From Hygrophila difformis (taxonomy: Eukaryota; Streptophyta; Magnoliopsida; Lamiales; Acanthaceae): a DNA stretch of 64,000 nucleotides. The notes below the pieces were generated by a model. That model was not told where the DNA came from and did no database searches. It was given only the letters and a program-made list of their open reading frames with translations. Each line of letters opens with the position of its first letter. Within the stretch, counting starts at the first letter, position 1. The stretch lies in assembly GCA_030278955.1 (NCBI GenBank), contig JAOANR010000002.1, positions 10,033,982 through 10,097,981 of the forward strand, given 5' to 3'. Positions 1 to 10,800 of the stretch are shown in pieces. The position numbers were made by a program, and so were the translations under genes.

Positions 1-1375
1 TGCTGTCAGTTTTAGTGTTCTTGTGTAATCAGGTTTTGTTGTTCGATTTACTCTCGTCTATGATCGTTTTCAGTGATTGATGTCTTCATGAAATTTGTTT
101 CATTATTTGTCTAGATCATACCTTTAATATTTCATAATTGTTGGAGCATGTTCGAAATTGATATGGATTTTTAAATGGACTATGGTCGGATGAACAGTAG
201 AGTTTAAACTCCTTGGAACAGTAGGTCCTGAAATCATTTTTTGAGGTCACTTAGAATCCGAATTTGAAGAAGCCTATTTCTAATAAAAATGCTCATTTGG
301 GTGTGTTCTAGTTCCTGTAAAAACTTCGGAATTTTTGAAAATGATTTGCTAAGTTTCCAGATGTGATTTTCGAAACTGCCAGAGGGCTATTTTTGTCGGT
401 AAATCGTACCTTGTGTATTTTGATGATCTACGAGTCGAATGATACTCATTTTTGAAAACGTATGAAATCTGGAAATGTATGATATTGTAAAGTGTTAAAG
501 TATGGTTTGGAAACTTTGTAAGTTTTGATCGAGTGGGATGCCCAATGTTTTAGAGGGTAAGTGCACTTGGCGTGAGCTCGTTGGGCCGCCCCCTCTTTTT
601 GTGGCCAAAACGGCACATATTATATTATGGTTTCGTGATTGTAAGAGTCTATACTCCTAGGTGTATTCGTATGGGTTATCTAGGGCTCCAGAGCGGTCTG
701 TATAGGGTCACTGCTTTCACATCCCTCGTGGGTACGAGTCCTAGAGGTGGGTTGATTCCAAGGGTACGTCCCTAGAATCGTTATTACATATTGGAGTTCT
801 TGTGGGTGTAAATCCCATGGGCTTAATTGGTGTCCTCGATCAAAATGAATATTGGTAATTTATTCGTATGGCAAAGTGTAAGAATCTTCGTGAATTATTT
901 TTACTCGTTTATTTTAAAATTAAAATCCTATCTTTTAAGTACTCTTCTAAAAACTCTAAAATTAGTTATGCTATATATTAACTTACGCAGTACCTTTTGT
1001 ACTGATAAATCGTTGTCTTCATTATTTTTTACAGATTTCGCAGAGTAAGAAATCGCACGATGGGACGGGATTTCACAAATAAAAGACTTGTCGCATTTTT
1101 TTTAGTTTTACTTTCTGCACTGGACTTTGGACTCTGGACTTTGGTCTTGGCCGCTTGTTTTGGCCCTTGTTTTGCTTCCGCACTACTTTATTTATATTAT
1201 GCATGTCATACTCTGATTTTAACTTCGGGCTTTATTGAATGGTTTTAAATTATTTTAAAGAATTGATACAACTAGCCTTAGCATCTTTCTAGATAAGCTC
1301 GATTTGGATCGTGTCTTATCTAGAATGGTGTGGCGGTAGCGTCCCGGCCTGGGTGATCAAATCCGGGGTGTTACA
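1..1375 (+). repeat. 5' LTR of Tekay-like element T1, left end outside the window
   Basis: The block ends in GGGGTGTTACA at 1375 and is followed three bases later by a tRNA-iMet primer site, which fixes it as a 5' LTR on the plus strand. The 3' portion (GTGTGGCGGTAGCGTCCC, then GGGGTGTTACA) matches the ends of the T2 and TG LTRs. It holds a GCCAAAACGGCA motif near 604 shared with T2, and a hairpin at 988-1004 followed by a pyrimidine tract and CAG at 1034. Open frames at 572, 827 and 1060 show no recognisable domain and are not treated as genes. Confidence 0.85.
988..1004 (+). other. LTR hairpin of T1
   Basis: CAGTAC pairs with GTACTG around a 5-nt loop. Equivalent hairpins with different paired bases occur in T2 (5261-5280, 14688-14707), TG (54822-54838, 59589-59605) and, on the minus strand, in the solo LTR (about 15911-15927). 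All lie just upstream of a pyrimidine-rich stretch ending in an AG. The function is unknown; an RNA element in R/U5 is the likely reading. Confidence 0.6.
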
Positions 1376-1378
1376 AAG

Positions 1379-1391
1379 TGGTATCAGAGCC
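1379..1391 (+). other. Primer binding site of T1 (tRNA-iMet)
   Basis: TGGTATCAGAGCC, three bases after the LTR end, is complementary to the 3' end of plant initiator tRNA-Met, the usual primer of chromoviruses. Confidence 0.9.
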
Positions 1392-1656
1392 TGAAAATTT
1401 TTCAAGCTATTATTTTTCGGCCCACTATAGAGGCCCAACATATTGAGTATTCTTTTGAAGCATTTTCAAATATTAGTTCCATGGGAAAGGAATTTTTTAT
1501 TTTAAAACCCATGGAAAAATATATCTCGAAAAGAAAAAAATTTGACAAGTCTCAAACTATTTTTTTTTTTTGGGTGGGGGGGGGGGGATGCATGTGCATT
1601 AACACATTCTTTTTTCACAATGTGCCAAATTTCTTAATGTAAAACTTGTGTGTTAG

Positions 1657-2112
1657 ATGGCCGATCTGAGGTTGCAAGATTCCATCATGCGTGTACTGTG
1701 TGCCATGTCCGATATTACCCACGAGCTACGTCACGCTCGTAGGGATGCTGAAGACGAAAAGAATCGTATTAGGTCATTAGAAGGAAAGATTGAGGCTTTA
1801 ACCATAAAAACTAATCAGATTATTGGACTCCAGGACACGCTGGCAACTGAGTTTGACGACTGTCGTCATCACGTTCACATGTTGCATGGCCGTATTTTTG
1901 CACTGGAGGAGGTAGTGGTTGGGCTGCAAAATCAGCTCAATCCTGAACAAGAGATGGAGGAGGAGGAAGAAGCGGATCCTGACGAGCCCATTGACATTGT
2001 AGACGAGGATCCTGAGGAGGTCGTGGAGAACCCTCCACTGCCTCTGGACACTGATGAGGAATTTGAGGCCGACCGCAGGATGCTCGGCTACTCCCCTGAT
2101 TACTTGCTCTAG
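1657..2112 (+). CDS. Upstream (pre-gag) ORF of T1: coiled-coil protein with acidic tail
   Basis: This 151-aa frame lies between the primer site and the T1 gag start (ATG at 2442). Residues about 10-95 are rich in heptad-like leucine, isoleucine and charged residues and read as a coiled coil. Residues about 98-140 are strongly acidic (runs of Glu and Asp with Pro), and the protein ends with YLL. No enzymatic motif is visible. T2 has a frame of the same design in the same place (6266-6592), and in both elements about 330 nt separate its stop from the gag ATG. Conserved architecture in two diverged elements argues for a real product, although sequence identity between the two is weak. I do not recognise a named family. 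A structural or RNA/capsid-associated accessory role would be a guess. Confidence 0.6.
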   Translation: MADLRLQDSIMRVLCAMSDITHELRHARRDAEDEKNRIRSLEGKIEALTIKTNQIIGLQDTLATEFDDCRHHVHMLHGRIFALEEVVVGLQNQLNPEQEMEEEEEADPDEPIDIVDEDPEEVVENPPLPLDTDEEFEADRRMLGYSPDYLL

Positions 2113-2441
2113 GCGTTTGCATGCGACTTCTGTGGATGGACTTTCCTTTACTTGTTTTTATTAGTATTTCGTTTCCGTACGTTGCGTATTAGCATTATCA
2201 CATCTTGTTTATCATATCATTACCACATTTTACGTAGTGGTAATCTATTGCTATATATCGATGTAGTCCCTTAATATCAAGCCGTTATGATCTAATGGAA
2301 TTTAGTACTTGTTTTCCCATTTCTCATTTCGGTGTACTTTTCGCGCTTAGAGCTTATGGGATAGAATCCTAATCGTAGTCTAACTTGACTATTAACCTAC
2401 ATCTAACTGCGAATCTAACCTCTGCGTGCTTGATTATCAGA
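2113..2441 (+). other. T1 spacer between pre-gag ORF and gag
   Basis: About 330 nt with no supported gene. Equivalent to 6593-6924 in T2. It ends at the T1 gag ATG (2442-2444). Confidence 0.6.
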
Positions 2442-2456
2442 ATGCCGCCAAGAGGG
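2442..2456 (+). pseudogene. First five codons of T1 gag, cut by T2
   Basis: ATG plus four codons (MPPRG) match the start of the T2 gag (MAPRGRPR). T2 is inserted directly after; the frame resumes at 15084 beyond the duplicated GAGGG, then is cut again at 15106 by the hAT MITE, and continues from 18819. Across both junctions the reading frame is kept if the insertions are ignored. Confidence 0.85.
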
Positions 2457-3096
2457 TGTAATACCATAGAAATTGCCCGATATATATATATGAATATATA
2501 TTTTTGATTAATTCACTAAGTAGATTTTTAATCAAATCTATATATATATTTATATGTTCAAATATGTGCTTAAAGATTAGTATATTATTTTCTACAAAAC
2601 ATACTTTGAAAAATTATATATATTTGTCTTTTCAAATAAATATATGGATTTCAATATCAAGTGTAATAAGTATATGGTTCATAGAATATTTTAAATCCAT
2701 ATACAAGTTTATATACACATATATACCTTGGTCTTGAAATAATCTTTCCAAACATGTACACATGTATATACATGTATATATTTACATGTTTAAATTATAA
2801 TGAGAATTATCTATTTTCTATATATCCTTGATTAATCATTCTACCCATATATTTTTTATTATGGGATTATTCTAGAATGCCATAATATAATTGGGAATAA
2901 TTTGACTATGGTTTGAAATTGTAGGGTGGAATATTAATCATATCTTGTCATTTTCAAATAAAGAATATATTCCTTTTTTTGAAGCTATGTATGACTTACA
3001 AGATCACAAAAATTCCCACATTATGATTTTTTTTAAGATAAGAATCTTAATATATATATATATAAAAAAAAAAATTTTAAAAAAAAAAAAAAAAGT

Positions 3097-3145
3097 TACT
3101 GTAGCATGCTACTGTAGCACGCTACTGTAGCATGCTACTGTAGCA
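3097..3145 (+). repeat. Fourfold TACTGTAGCATGC repeat in the T2 5' LTR
   Basis: Four near-identical units of about 13 bp, each with an internal palindrome (GCATGC or GCACGC joining TACTGTA units). The 3' LTR copy is 12524-12572. It lies just after an A-rich tract and could be a promoter element. Confidence 0.75.
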
Positions 3146-5260
3146 GTCGGGCATTATGCGTTTTTGGCGACTTTTTGCCATTTTTTGGGTCCCAAAGGTG
3201 GGAATCTTGATCTATCACGGGGGAGGCATATTTTGGATGATTATAGATGTTCCTAACACCCCATTTCAGCCATCAACACTCAATAATTCATCCCAAAACT
3301 CTCCCAAACTCTCCCAAAGCCAAAACACTCTTCCGGCGACTTTCCGGCAACTTTACGGCAATCAAATCCAACCAAGGTAGTGTGTAGATCAAGGATTTGC
3401 AGGCATTGGATTGTTGGTAAGGTGTAAATCAAGTTTCCTTATTGCTTTAAGATCATAATCAACCTTCTAACTTACGGATCTTTACTTGCAAAACACGTTC
3501 GTAGCCAAAGGAGAAGAAGAATGTGTTGCGTAGATCCGTTCGTGGCGATTTTGGACAAATCGATCAACTCTAGAACGTTCAAGAACTCACTCACTGTAAG
3601 TTAATACCTTCCATATCAATATGGGTGGTTTAAAGACATCCGAAACATTGGATCTTAAACGAAACGTTGAAATCAAACCTAAAAACCCCAATCTACGTAT
3701 TTTCTGAAATCCGAGCAAAACTCTTACTTCGAGCGTTCAAACCTGAAAACTCAAAACTAAGATTTTGATCCTAAGATCTTAAGCTATATTGTGTAAAAAT
3801 TTCAGAAATTTTCATCAAGTTTTGATACCCCAAATCAAGTCGGACATATTCTGCGTTTTTAAGAATTTTCAAAAGTTGACAGATTTCATAACCGAACTTG
3901 ATGAGCTTATTTCTATCATTTCTAATCCGAACCAATCTTCATGATCTAAACAAAAGTTGTAGATCTATGAGTCTTGAATACCTCTGTAAAATTTCATGCA
4001 CTTTCATTAAGATTTGCTATCCCAAACCGCGTCGAACATATTCTGTGGTGCATGAACCTTTCGAAAACTGAGACAGATTTTAAGACCGAACTTAGTAGAT
4101 TAATCTGACTTAATCCGTGATGAATTTGCATAATTTGCCTCTAATAAAACTTGTTTATTTTGGTGTCTTTTAAGTGCCTGTAAATTTTCAGAATTTTTGG
4201 AGTTCATTTGATATGTTAAAAAGTCAAATCTTTGACAGATGTCAAACCTGAATCCTGACAGCATACTATTTGTGTAGAAAACTTGATTTTTGACATGCTT
4301 CCCATCATTTTTCCGAAAAACTCAAAACATGAAAGTTGTTCATTGGGATGTTTTTGAGCTACTGTGAAAATTTCAGATCAATCGTCTAAGAAATGGATTT
4401 TTAAACTGAAAAGGCGTAAACTGTGACATCGATCGGTTTTAAACTTGTGAAATTTTGAAATTTCTAAACAACGATCGAAATCTTGTGATACGATAAAGCT
4501 GTATTTTTGGAAATCCCGTTACACTAAAGTTGAAACGATATCGGTTACATTGGGGGGTGAGTGCTCTGCAGGGTGCCCTCCTAATTATTCATTTTGTGCC
4601 AAAACGGCAATGATTATTACGCGCGAAAGATTGCCAAAACGGCATCTTATATTTTTGGGCCTATCCTCTCGGGTGTATCCGTGTGGGTTACTCGAGGCTT
4701 GACGGAGCGGTACTGGATATGGCGTATTTGGTCACAAGAGACCAACGGCCTACCCTCTCGAGTGTGTTCGTATGGGTTACTCGAGGCTCGACGGAGTGGT
4801 ACTGGGTATGGCGAATCGGCTGCGGCCGCCGGAATACCGGCTAAATGAGATGATACTTATGAAATTGGCTGAGGCCGCCGGATCACCGGCTAAATGATAT
4901 ATATATTGTTGAGATGATGGCGTAACGGGAAATATATTAAAAAGCTCAGATTTTATGAAATTGGCTGCGGCCGTCGGATTGCCAGCTAAATTAATATTGT
5001 TGAGATGGTGGCGTATCGGGGAGAATTTTTTTTAAAAAAAAAAAGCTCAAATTTTCATTTACTTACTTACGGCATTATTCATGTTTTTAAATCATGTCTT
5101 AAATAATTGCCCATGCTTAAGTTTTAAATTATGAAATTAAATGTGTCTTTAAAGTATGCAATTATATTCGCATTTTTAAAATGTTTTTATGCATGGCAAA
5201 AAGTTTTATCTTAATTATTAAAAATCTAACCCCTTTATTGCTATGAAAGGATTGACTTAC

Positions 5261-5280
5261 TCAGTATTTTATAATACTGA
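5261..5280 (+). other. LTR hairpin of T2
   Basis: TCAGTATT pairs perfectly with AATACTGA around loop TTAT, an 8-bp stem. It is followed 30-40 nt later by a pyrimidine tract and ACAG. The 3' LTR copy is at 14688-14707. Confidence 0.65.
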
Positions 5281-5654
5281 TAAAAACCGTTGTTCATTTT
5301 TTTTCTGTTACAGAGTACGGAGCATGATCACTCATTGGGGGATCATTTTGGACACTTAATTATTTATTTTACGTAACTTGCATGAACGGGTCTGTTTAAC
5401 CCGTGGTTTGGCCATGTCGGCCCTATATTTTAAATTCCGCTGCATACACTTTACTTCCGCTGCGTACTTTATATTCTCGCTGCAACTCTGATGTAGTATT
5501 TTTAAATTATTTATGAATGGGCTACTGGAATGTTTTAAATTCTGAAAAACCATAGCCTTGCATCTCTTTAGTGAGCTCGGAGAAACCGTGTCTTGCTAGG
5601 GAGGTGTGGCGGTGGCATCCCGGCCTGGGTTACCAAAACCGGGGTGTTACAATG

Positions 5655-5667
5655 TGGTATCAGAGCC
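5655..5667 (+). other. Primer binding site of T2 (tRNA-iMet)
   Basis: TGGTATCAGAGCC, four bases in from the LTR end at 5651. Confidence 0.92.
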
Positions 5668-6265
5668 CGGAATATTTTAAAACTACTATTTTAAAGAGCC
5701 CGGAATATTTTTAAACTATTATTTTTAAGTATTATTATTTTTAGAGTTATTATTTCTAAACTAGTAATATATTTTAAAAAAAAAAAAAAAAAGCCCAATT
5801 ATTGTTTGAAGTTAAAGCCCAAATTTTTAGCCCAAAATTTTTTTTTAGAAGCCCAAGAAATTATTTTTAGCCCAATACCTGTATTTTTAAATAAAGCCCA
5901 AATGTTTATTATTTTGAGCCCAAAAATTTTATTTACTTAGTGTAATATTTTAAACCCAATGATTAATTATTTTTGGCTCAATATTTAAGTATCATGATAA
6001 GCCCAACTATTTTGGCCCAATAACCTTGTTTTTATTTAAAGCCCAAATAATTTATTTCTTTCGGCCCAATATAGCGGCCTAAACCTTTTATCCTTATTTT
6101 AGTCTATCCATGGAATAAATTTATTTTTAAAACCCATGGATAAATAAATGCATGCATAAAATTTTTTTTATCAGGGGGATCATCACTGCATGTGCATATT
6201 GCATTTCTATACCTTAGAGAACCTAGAAGCGTTATGTTGTAACCTAGATCTTTATCTTGCGCTAG
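5668..6265 (+). other. T2 leader with eleven RGCCCA motifs
   Basis: A 600-nt untranslated leader without a gene. Between 5792 and 6069 there are eleven copies of AGCCCA or GGCCCA, that is TGGGCY on the other strand, the core of the plant site II element bound by TCP factors. The sequence is otherwise A/T-rich. Confidence 0.6.
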
Positions 6266-6592
6266 ATGGCTAACCAAGACATGATGAACTTAATGGTCAA
6301 AATGATGAACTCTCACTTTGATTCCCAACAAACCATACAACAAATGGAACATCGTATGGCCCAATTGGAGGCAAATCTGCACCATATGGGGAGCTTAAGA
6401 GAGGCGGACCACCACCGCATAAACCAGCTCGAAGACCAAATCCAAAACCTCACTACACAAAATCTATGTTTAAAGGAGCTTGTTGATGCTCATGGGGATG
6501 ACTTGAACCACATTTTCGATGACCTACTACCGTCAAGCCCGGTGGAGGAAGATCCGGAGGAGGATCCCACCACTGTGCCGGAGGACGCCTAG
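6266..6592 (+). CDS. Upstream (pre-gag) ORF of T2: coiled-coil protein with acidic tail
   Basis: This 108-aa frame sits between the primer site and gag. Residues about 15-75 carry many Gln, Met, Leu and His in a coiled-coil-like pattern (QQMEHRMAQLEANL; INQLEDQIQNL). The last 20 residues are acidic with prolines (VEEDPEEDP). It corresponds in place, spacing and architecture to the T1 frame at 1657-2112. In TG the matching start context is still visible near 55578, but the frame closes after two codons (ATGACTTAG). No enzymatic motif is present and no family is recognised. It may be translated from the genomic RNA before gag, which would require reinitiation or internal entry for gag. Confidence 0.55.
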   Translation: MANQDMMNLMVKMMNSHFDSQQTIQQMEHRMAQLEANLHHMGSLREADHHRINQLEDQIQNLTTQNLCLKELVDAHGDDLNHIFDDLLPSSPVEEDPEEDPTTVPEDA

Positions 6593-6924
6593 AAACGATA
6601 GAAGGATCCTATTTTGGTATATCCTATCACTTGTACTAAAAAAAAAATAAAATAAAATAAAATAAAAAATAAAAAAAATAAAAAATAAAAAATAAAAAAT
6701 AAAAAATAAAAATAATAAATAAATAAATCAAGTTTTTGTTTGAACACTCTCTATTCCAAAAATTTTGTTGAATTCCCAAACCACAAATCCATCTCAAACG
6801 CACGGCTCATTTAAACCTTGAAACCCAAGACCCTGAAACCCTAGACCCTGGGGTTTCGATAATCATTGTATAAACCCTTTATTATATTTTCCTTAAAATC
6901 TAAATCACTTGTTCTTGCAACAGA
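6593..6924 (+). other. T2 spacer with A-rich simple repeat
   Basis: About 6638-6724 is a degenerate AAAATA/AAAAATA simple repeat. The remainder leads to the gag ATG at 6925 and shows no gene. Confidence 0.7.
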
Positions 6925-7896
6925 ATGGCACCAAGGGGGAGACCGCGCGTCCAGCCCATTCCTCCCAATACCAACGAAATACCTAGGCAACCTGACATGC
7001 CGATACCAAACGTGGGTGTACACGCTCAGGAAGAGCCAGCAGGCCCTATACCAGACAACATAGGTAATCGCCTGCGCACTCTAGAAGAGGTTCTCATTGC
7101 GATAGGGAACGCGCAGGTGAACCAAGGCCAAGCGGCTGCGGCACCTCCACCACAAGCTCGCATTAATTACCTAGCCATGGTGAACCCATACCAACCGCCG
7201 CACTATGCAGGCGAGGAAGACCCTGCAAAACTAGAGGAGTGGATTAGGACCTTCGACAAGTTGTTAAGCGCAGTTAAGTGCCCAGAAGGGGAAAAGGTGC
7301 ATGTGGCCTCATACTACTTGGGAGGTGAAGCAGACGACTGGTGGCAAGCCACCCAGGGAAAGATACGAGAGGAAGATGTGCCCTATTCATGGACTGAAAT
7401 GATGGAACTGCTCAGGGACCGATTTTACCCCCTGAGTACGAAGGCGGCCATGTACGAGGAGTTTTTGTCACTGAAACAAGGCGGGCAGACTGTACAAGAG
7501 TATTACACTCGATTCAAGGAGTTGGTGCGCTTTGCACCAAGACTAGTACCGACAGACGTAGAGAAGGCACAAAAATTCGAGATGGGATTGAACTTGACCA
7601 TACGGGAAGTGATCACTGGTGTCCATTACCCGGACCTACAAGCAGTATATGATCGTGCAGTTGCTGTTGCAAGGGTGCAACAACTGAAGAGGAGGATGAG
7701 TGGAGAGTCCAGCCGGGGACCTCCGGGGCAAGATAAGAGGAACAGGGATAACCGCACCGGTAACAATTCTGGAGGAAACAACTTTCGGGGAGGCCTGAAC
7801 AGACCCCTCAGAACAACAATAGGGGAAATGGTGGGAGAACCTTTTTCCAGGGTAACCCTGTGCCACCATGCCCAAGATGCGGGAGACCTCACTTGA
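6925..7896 (+). CDS. gag: Gag of T2, frameshifted before the zinc knuckles
   Basis: The capsid/nucleocapsid protein packages the genomic RNA in cytoplasmic particles. The retrotransposon-gag domain spans about residues 75-250, with typical blocks [37 protein letters not shown] and [19 protein letters not shown]. From about residue 292 the sequence stops resembling the family. The zinc knuckles expected here lie in another frame and begin the next entry, so a one-base loss near 7800-7806 is inferred. The start is chosen because MAPRGRPR matches T1 (MPPRGRPR) and TG (MVPRRKPR). The gag-only element TG keeps the knuckles in frame with gag, which supports a mutation rather than programmed frameshifting. 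Confidence 0.88.
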   Translation: MAPRGRPRVQPIPPNTNEIPRQPDMPIPNVGVHAQEEPAGPIPDNIGNRLRTLEEVLIAIGNAQVNQGQAAAAPPPQARINYLAMVNPYQPPHYAGEEDPAKLEEWIRTFDKLLSAVKCPEGEKVHVASYYLGGEADDWWQATQGKIREEDVPYSWTEMMELLRDRFYPLSTKAAMYEEFLSLKQGGQTVQEYYTRFKELVRFAPRLVPTDVEKAQKFEMGLNLTIREVITGVHYPDLQAVYDRAVAVARVQQLKRRMSGESSRGPPGQDKRNRDNRTGNNSGGNNFRGGLNRPLRTTIGEMVGEPFSRVTLCHHAQDAGDLT

Positions 7897-10800
7897 TTAG
7901 GGGATGCCCCCAACAGGGCACATGCTTCAGGTGTGGTCGATTTGGTCATCGGATGAATGAGTGCCGGACTCGAATTGAAAACATCACCAAGCGAGAGGAC
8001 TTGATTATAGGGCCAGCACAGCCTCGTAACCAAAATGGACGGAATGGTAACTATCAAGGGTACAGACCCCCTCAGAACCAGAATTTCAACCAGAATCAAC
8101 GCCCTCCACAGAATCCAAATCAACAACAGAATCAGAACCCGAACCGGGATCAGCCGGGCAACCAAGGACGGCCCATGGGGAGGTTGAATGTTATCAACCA
8201 AGCAGATGTGCCTATGCAGGGTGACGTGATGGCAGGTACATTCCATGTTTTAAGTACACCCCTTAAAGTTCTGTTTGACTCAGGAGCTAGTTGTTCGATT
8301 ATATCATTAAGAGTCTTATCTGAACTAGATCTACCTAAGTGCGAACTGATTAACTTAGAAATTCAACTACCATCAGGAGAGGTAGTACCATGCTCTAAAC
8401 GTTATAACGGGATTCCGATAGTTATCAAGAACATAGAATTTTTCGCAAACTTGGTAGAATTTAATTTAAGGGACTTCGACGTTATACTGGGAATGGATTG
8501 GTTGACCCGGTATAAAGCGGTAATAGAATGTCAAAAGCAGAAGATCACCTTGTCGAAAGGTAGGGGAAAGAGAGTCATCTTTTACTCTCAACCCCCTAAG
8601 AGGAGCAACAAGGTTGTTAACGCTCTCAAGCTTCGTAGCTTAATGCATAAGGGATACGCGTTGTATGCATGCTACGTTCAAAACCTGGAGGCGGAAGAGA
8701 GCAAGGTTGACGACATCCCAGTGGTGAGAGAATACCCGGACGTATTTCCTGAAGACATCCTTGGTATGCCACCTGAGAGAGATCTTGAATTCACCATAGA
8801 TCTCATTCCGGGAACGGAACCTGTCTCGAAGGCCCCTTACCGTATGGCACCACTGGAAATGAAGGAGTTAAAGGAACAACTCGAAGAGTTGTTGGAGAAA
8901 GGATACATAAGACCAAGTATGTCCCCGTGGGGAGCACCGGTCTTATTTGTTAAAAAGAAGGACGGAGGACTACGCCTTTGCATCGATTACAGAGGACTCA
9001 ATCAAGTGACCATCAAGAACAAGTATCCATTACCAAGGATTGAGGACTTATTTGATCAATTGAAGGGGGCGTCGGTGTTCTCAAAGATCGACTTGCGATC
9101 CGGTTATCACCAGCTGAGGATTGCGGAGAAGGATATCCCGAAGACGGCATTCCGAACTCGTTATGGACACTACGAGTTCACAGTATTATCCTTTGGGTTA
9201 ACAAATGCACCTGCAATGTTCATGAACCTCATGAATGATGTATTTAGAGAATTGTTAGATCAAAGCGTCGTGGTGTTCATCGACGACATCCTGATCTACT
9301 CGAGAAGCGAGGAGGAGCATTCCCAACATTTGCACCAAGTGTTAGGGATTTTGCGCAAGAACCAACTCTATGGCAAACTATCCAAATGCGACTTTTGGTT
9401 GAAGGAAGTAGCATTCCTTGGGCACATAGTATCCGCCACTGGAGTTTCAGTGGATCAGGCAAAAATTTCGGCGGTGACGGAATGGGTATCGCCGACGAGT
9501 CCAACTGAAATACGGAGCTTCCTTGGGCTAGCTGGTTATTATAGGCGATTTGTGAAGGAATTCTCAAAAATCGCACGCCCGTTGACCCAGCTGTTGAAGA
9601 AAGGGGTAAAATATGACTGGACCAGTGAGTGTGAGTCCGCGTTTCAAGAACTGAAAAAGCGACTCACCAGTACACCCGTACTAGCACTACCATCAGAGAA
9701 TGGTGACTTCGAGGTTTACAGTGACGCTTCAAAGGAAGGTCTAGGATGTGTTTTGATGCAAGACTCGAGGGTCATTGCATATGCTTTGCGCCAATTGAAA
9801 CCTCATGAAGCGAACTACCCAACGCACGACTTGGAGTTGGCGGCAGTCGTGTTCGCTCTGAAAATATGGAGACACTACCTTTATGGGAGAAAGTGTCGGA
9901 TGTTCACAGACCACAAAAGCCTCAAATACATATTCACTCAAAAAGAGCTAAATCTGAGACAACGGAGATGGTTGGAACTAATCAAGGACTATGATCTCGA
10001 AATTTCTTACCACGAAGGGAAGGCCAACGTAGTAGCCGATGCCTTAAGCCGGAAGACCCAACATGTGGCAAATTCGATGGTGATTCCGCCAGCATTATAT
10101 ATGGACTTGGCAAGATTGAGCTTAGAACTAGTGCATTCGGGCACTGTAAACGAAATGGTGAACGCCATGGTAGTCGAATCAACCATATTTGACGAGATCA
10201 AACTCGCCCAACCGGGTGACGCAAAGTTGGAAAGGATTAAGGAGAACATTGCCAACGGGAAGGCAATAGGATTTGCTATCCATGAGGACAGAAGCATTCG
10301 TTTCAAGGGAAGATGGTGTGTACCACAAAAATGCATGGAGATAAAACAAAGATTGATGGAAGAAGGGCATAACACACCTTACTCGGTTCACCCTGGAGGC
10401 GACAAATTATATAAGGATTTGAGGAAAATTTACTGGTGGCCGAGGATGAAAAATGAAGTGGCAGAATTTGTAGCGAGATGCCTCACGTGCCAAAAGGTCA
10501 AAGCCGTGCGACAGAAACCCTTAGGATTGATGCAACCATTGGAAATCCCGAGTTGGAAGTGGGATAGTATCTCTATGGATTTTGTTTCGGGATTACCACG
10601 ATCACCAAGAGGAATGAATAAGATATGGGTGATTGTCGATAGGCTAACGAAGACGGCCATTTTTATTCCAATGAAGGACACTTGGACCATGGACCAATTA
10701 GCAAGGGCGTATATTGACAATGTGGTACGAAGACACGGGGTGCCACATGACATTATCTCCGATAGAGACAGTAGATTTGTCTCTCACTTTTGGATCAAGT

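Larger units (their letters stand above)
2457..5651 (+). repeat. 5' LTR of T2 (3195 bp)
   Basis: Starts TGTAATACCATAG and ends GGGGTGTTACA. It contains an AT-rich 5' half, a fourfold 13-bp repeat at 3097-3145, two roughly 70-bp repeats with a GGGTTACTCGAGG core near 4659-4815, three GGCTGNGGCCGYCGG-type repeats at about 4810-4995, and the LTR hairpin at 5261-5280 followed by TTTTTTTTCTGTTACAG. No gene is supported inside; frames seen here recur identically in the 3' LTR. Confidence 0.95.

Noticed and set aside
4594..4848. 84-aa frame with repeated segments, also at 14021-14275
   Set aside because: It is the translation of the doubled repeat of the T2 LTR and is present in both LTRs without start context or domain.
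7780..7900. Programmed frameshift between gag and pol in T2
   Set aside because: The break falls inside gag before the zinc knuckles. TG has knuckles in frame with gag, and no slippery site with structure is evident; a one-base deletion explains it better.
7626..8246. Minus-strand frame of 206 aa across T2 gag-pol, and similar antisense frames in other pol regions
   Set aside because: Shadow frame opposite a well-supported coding region; no domain.
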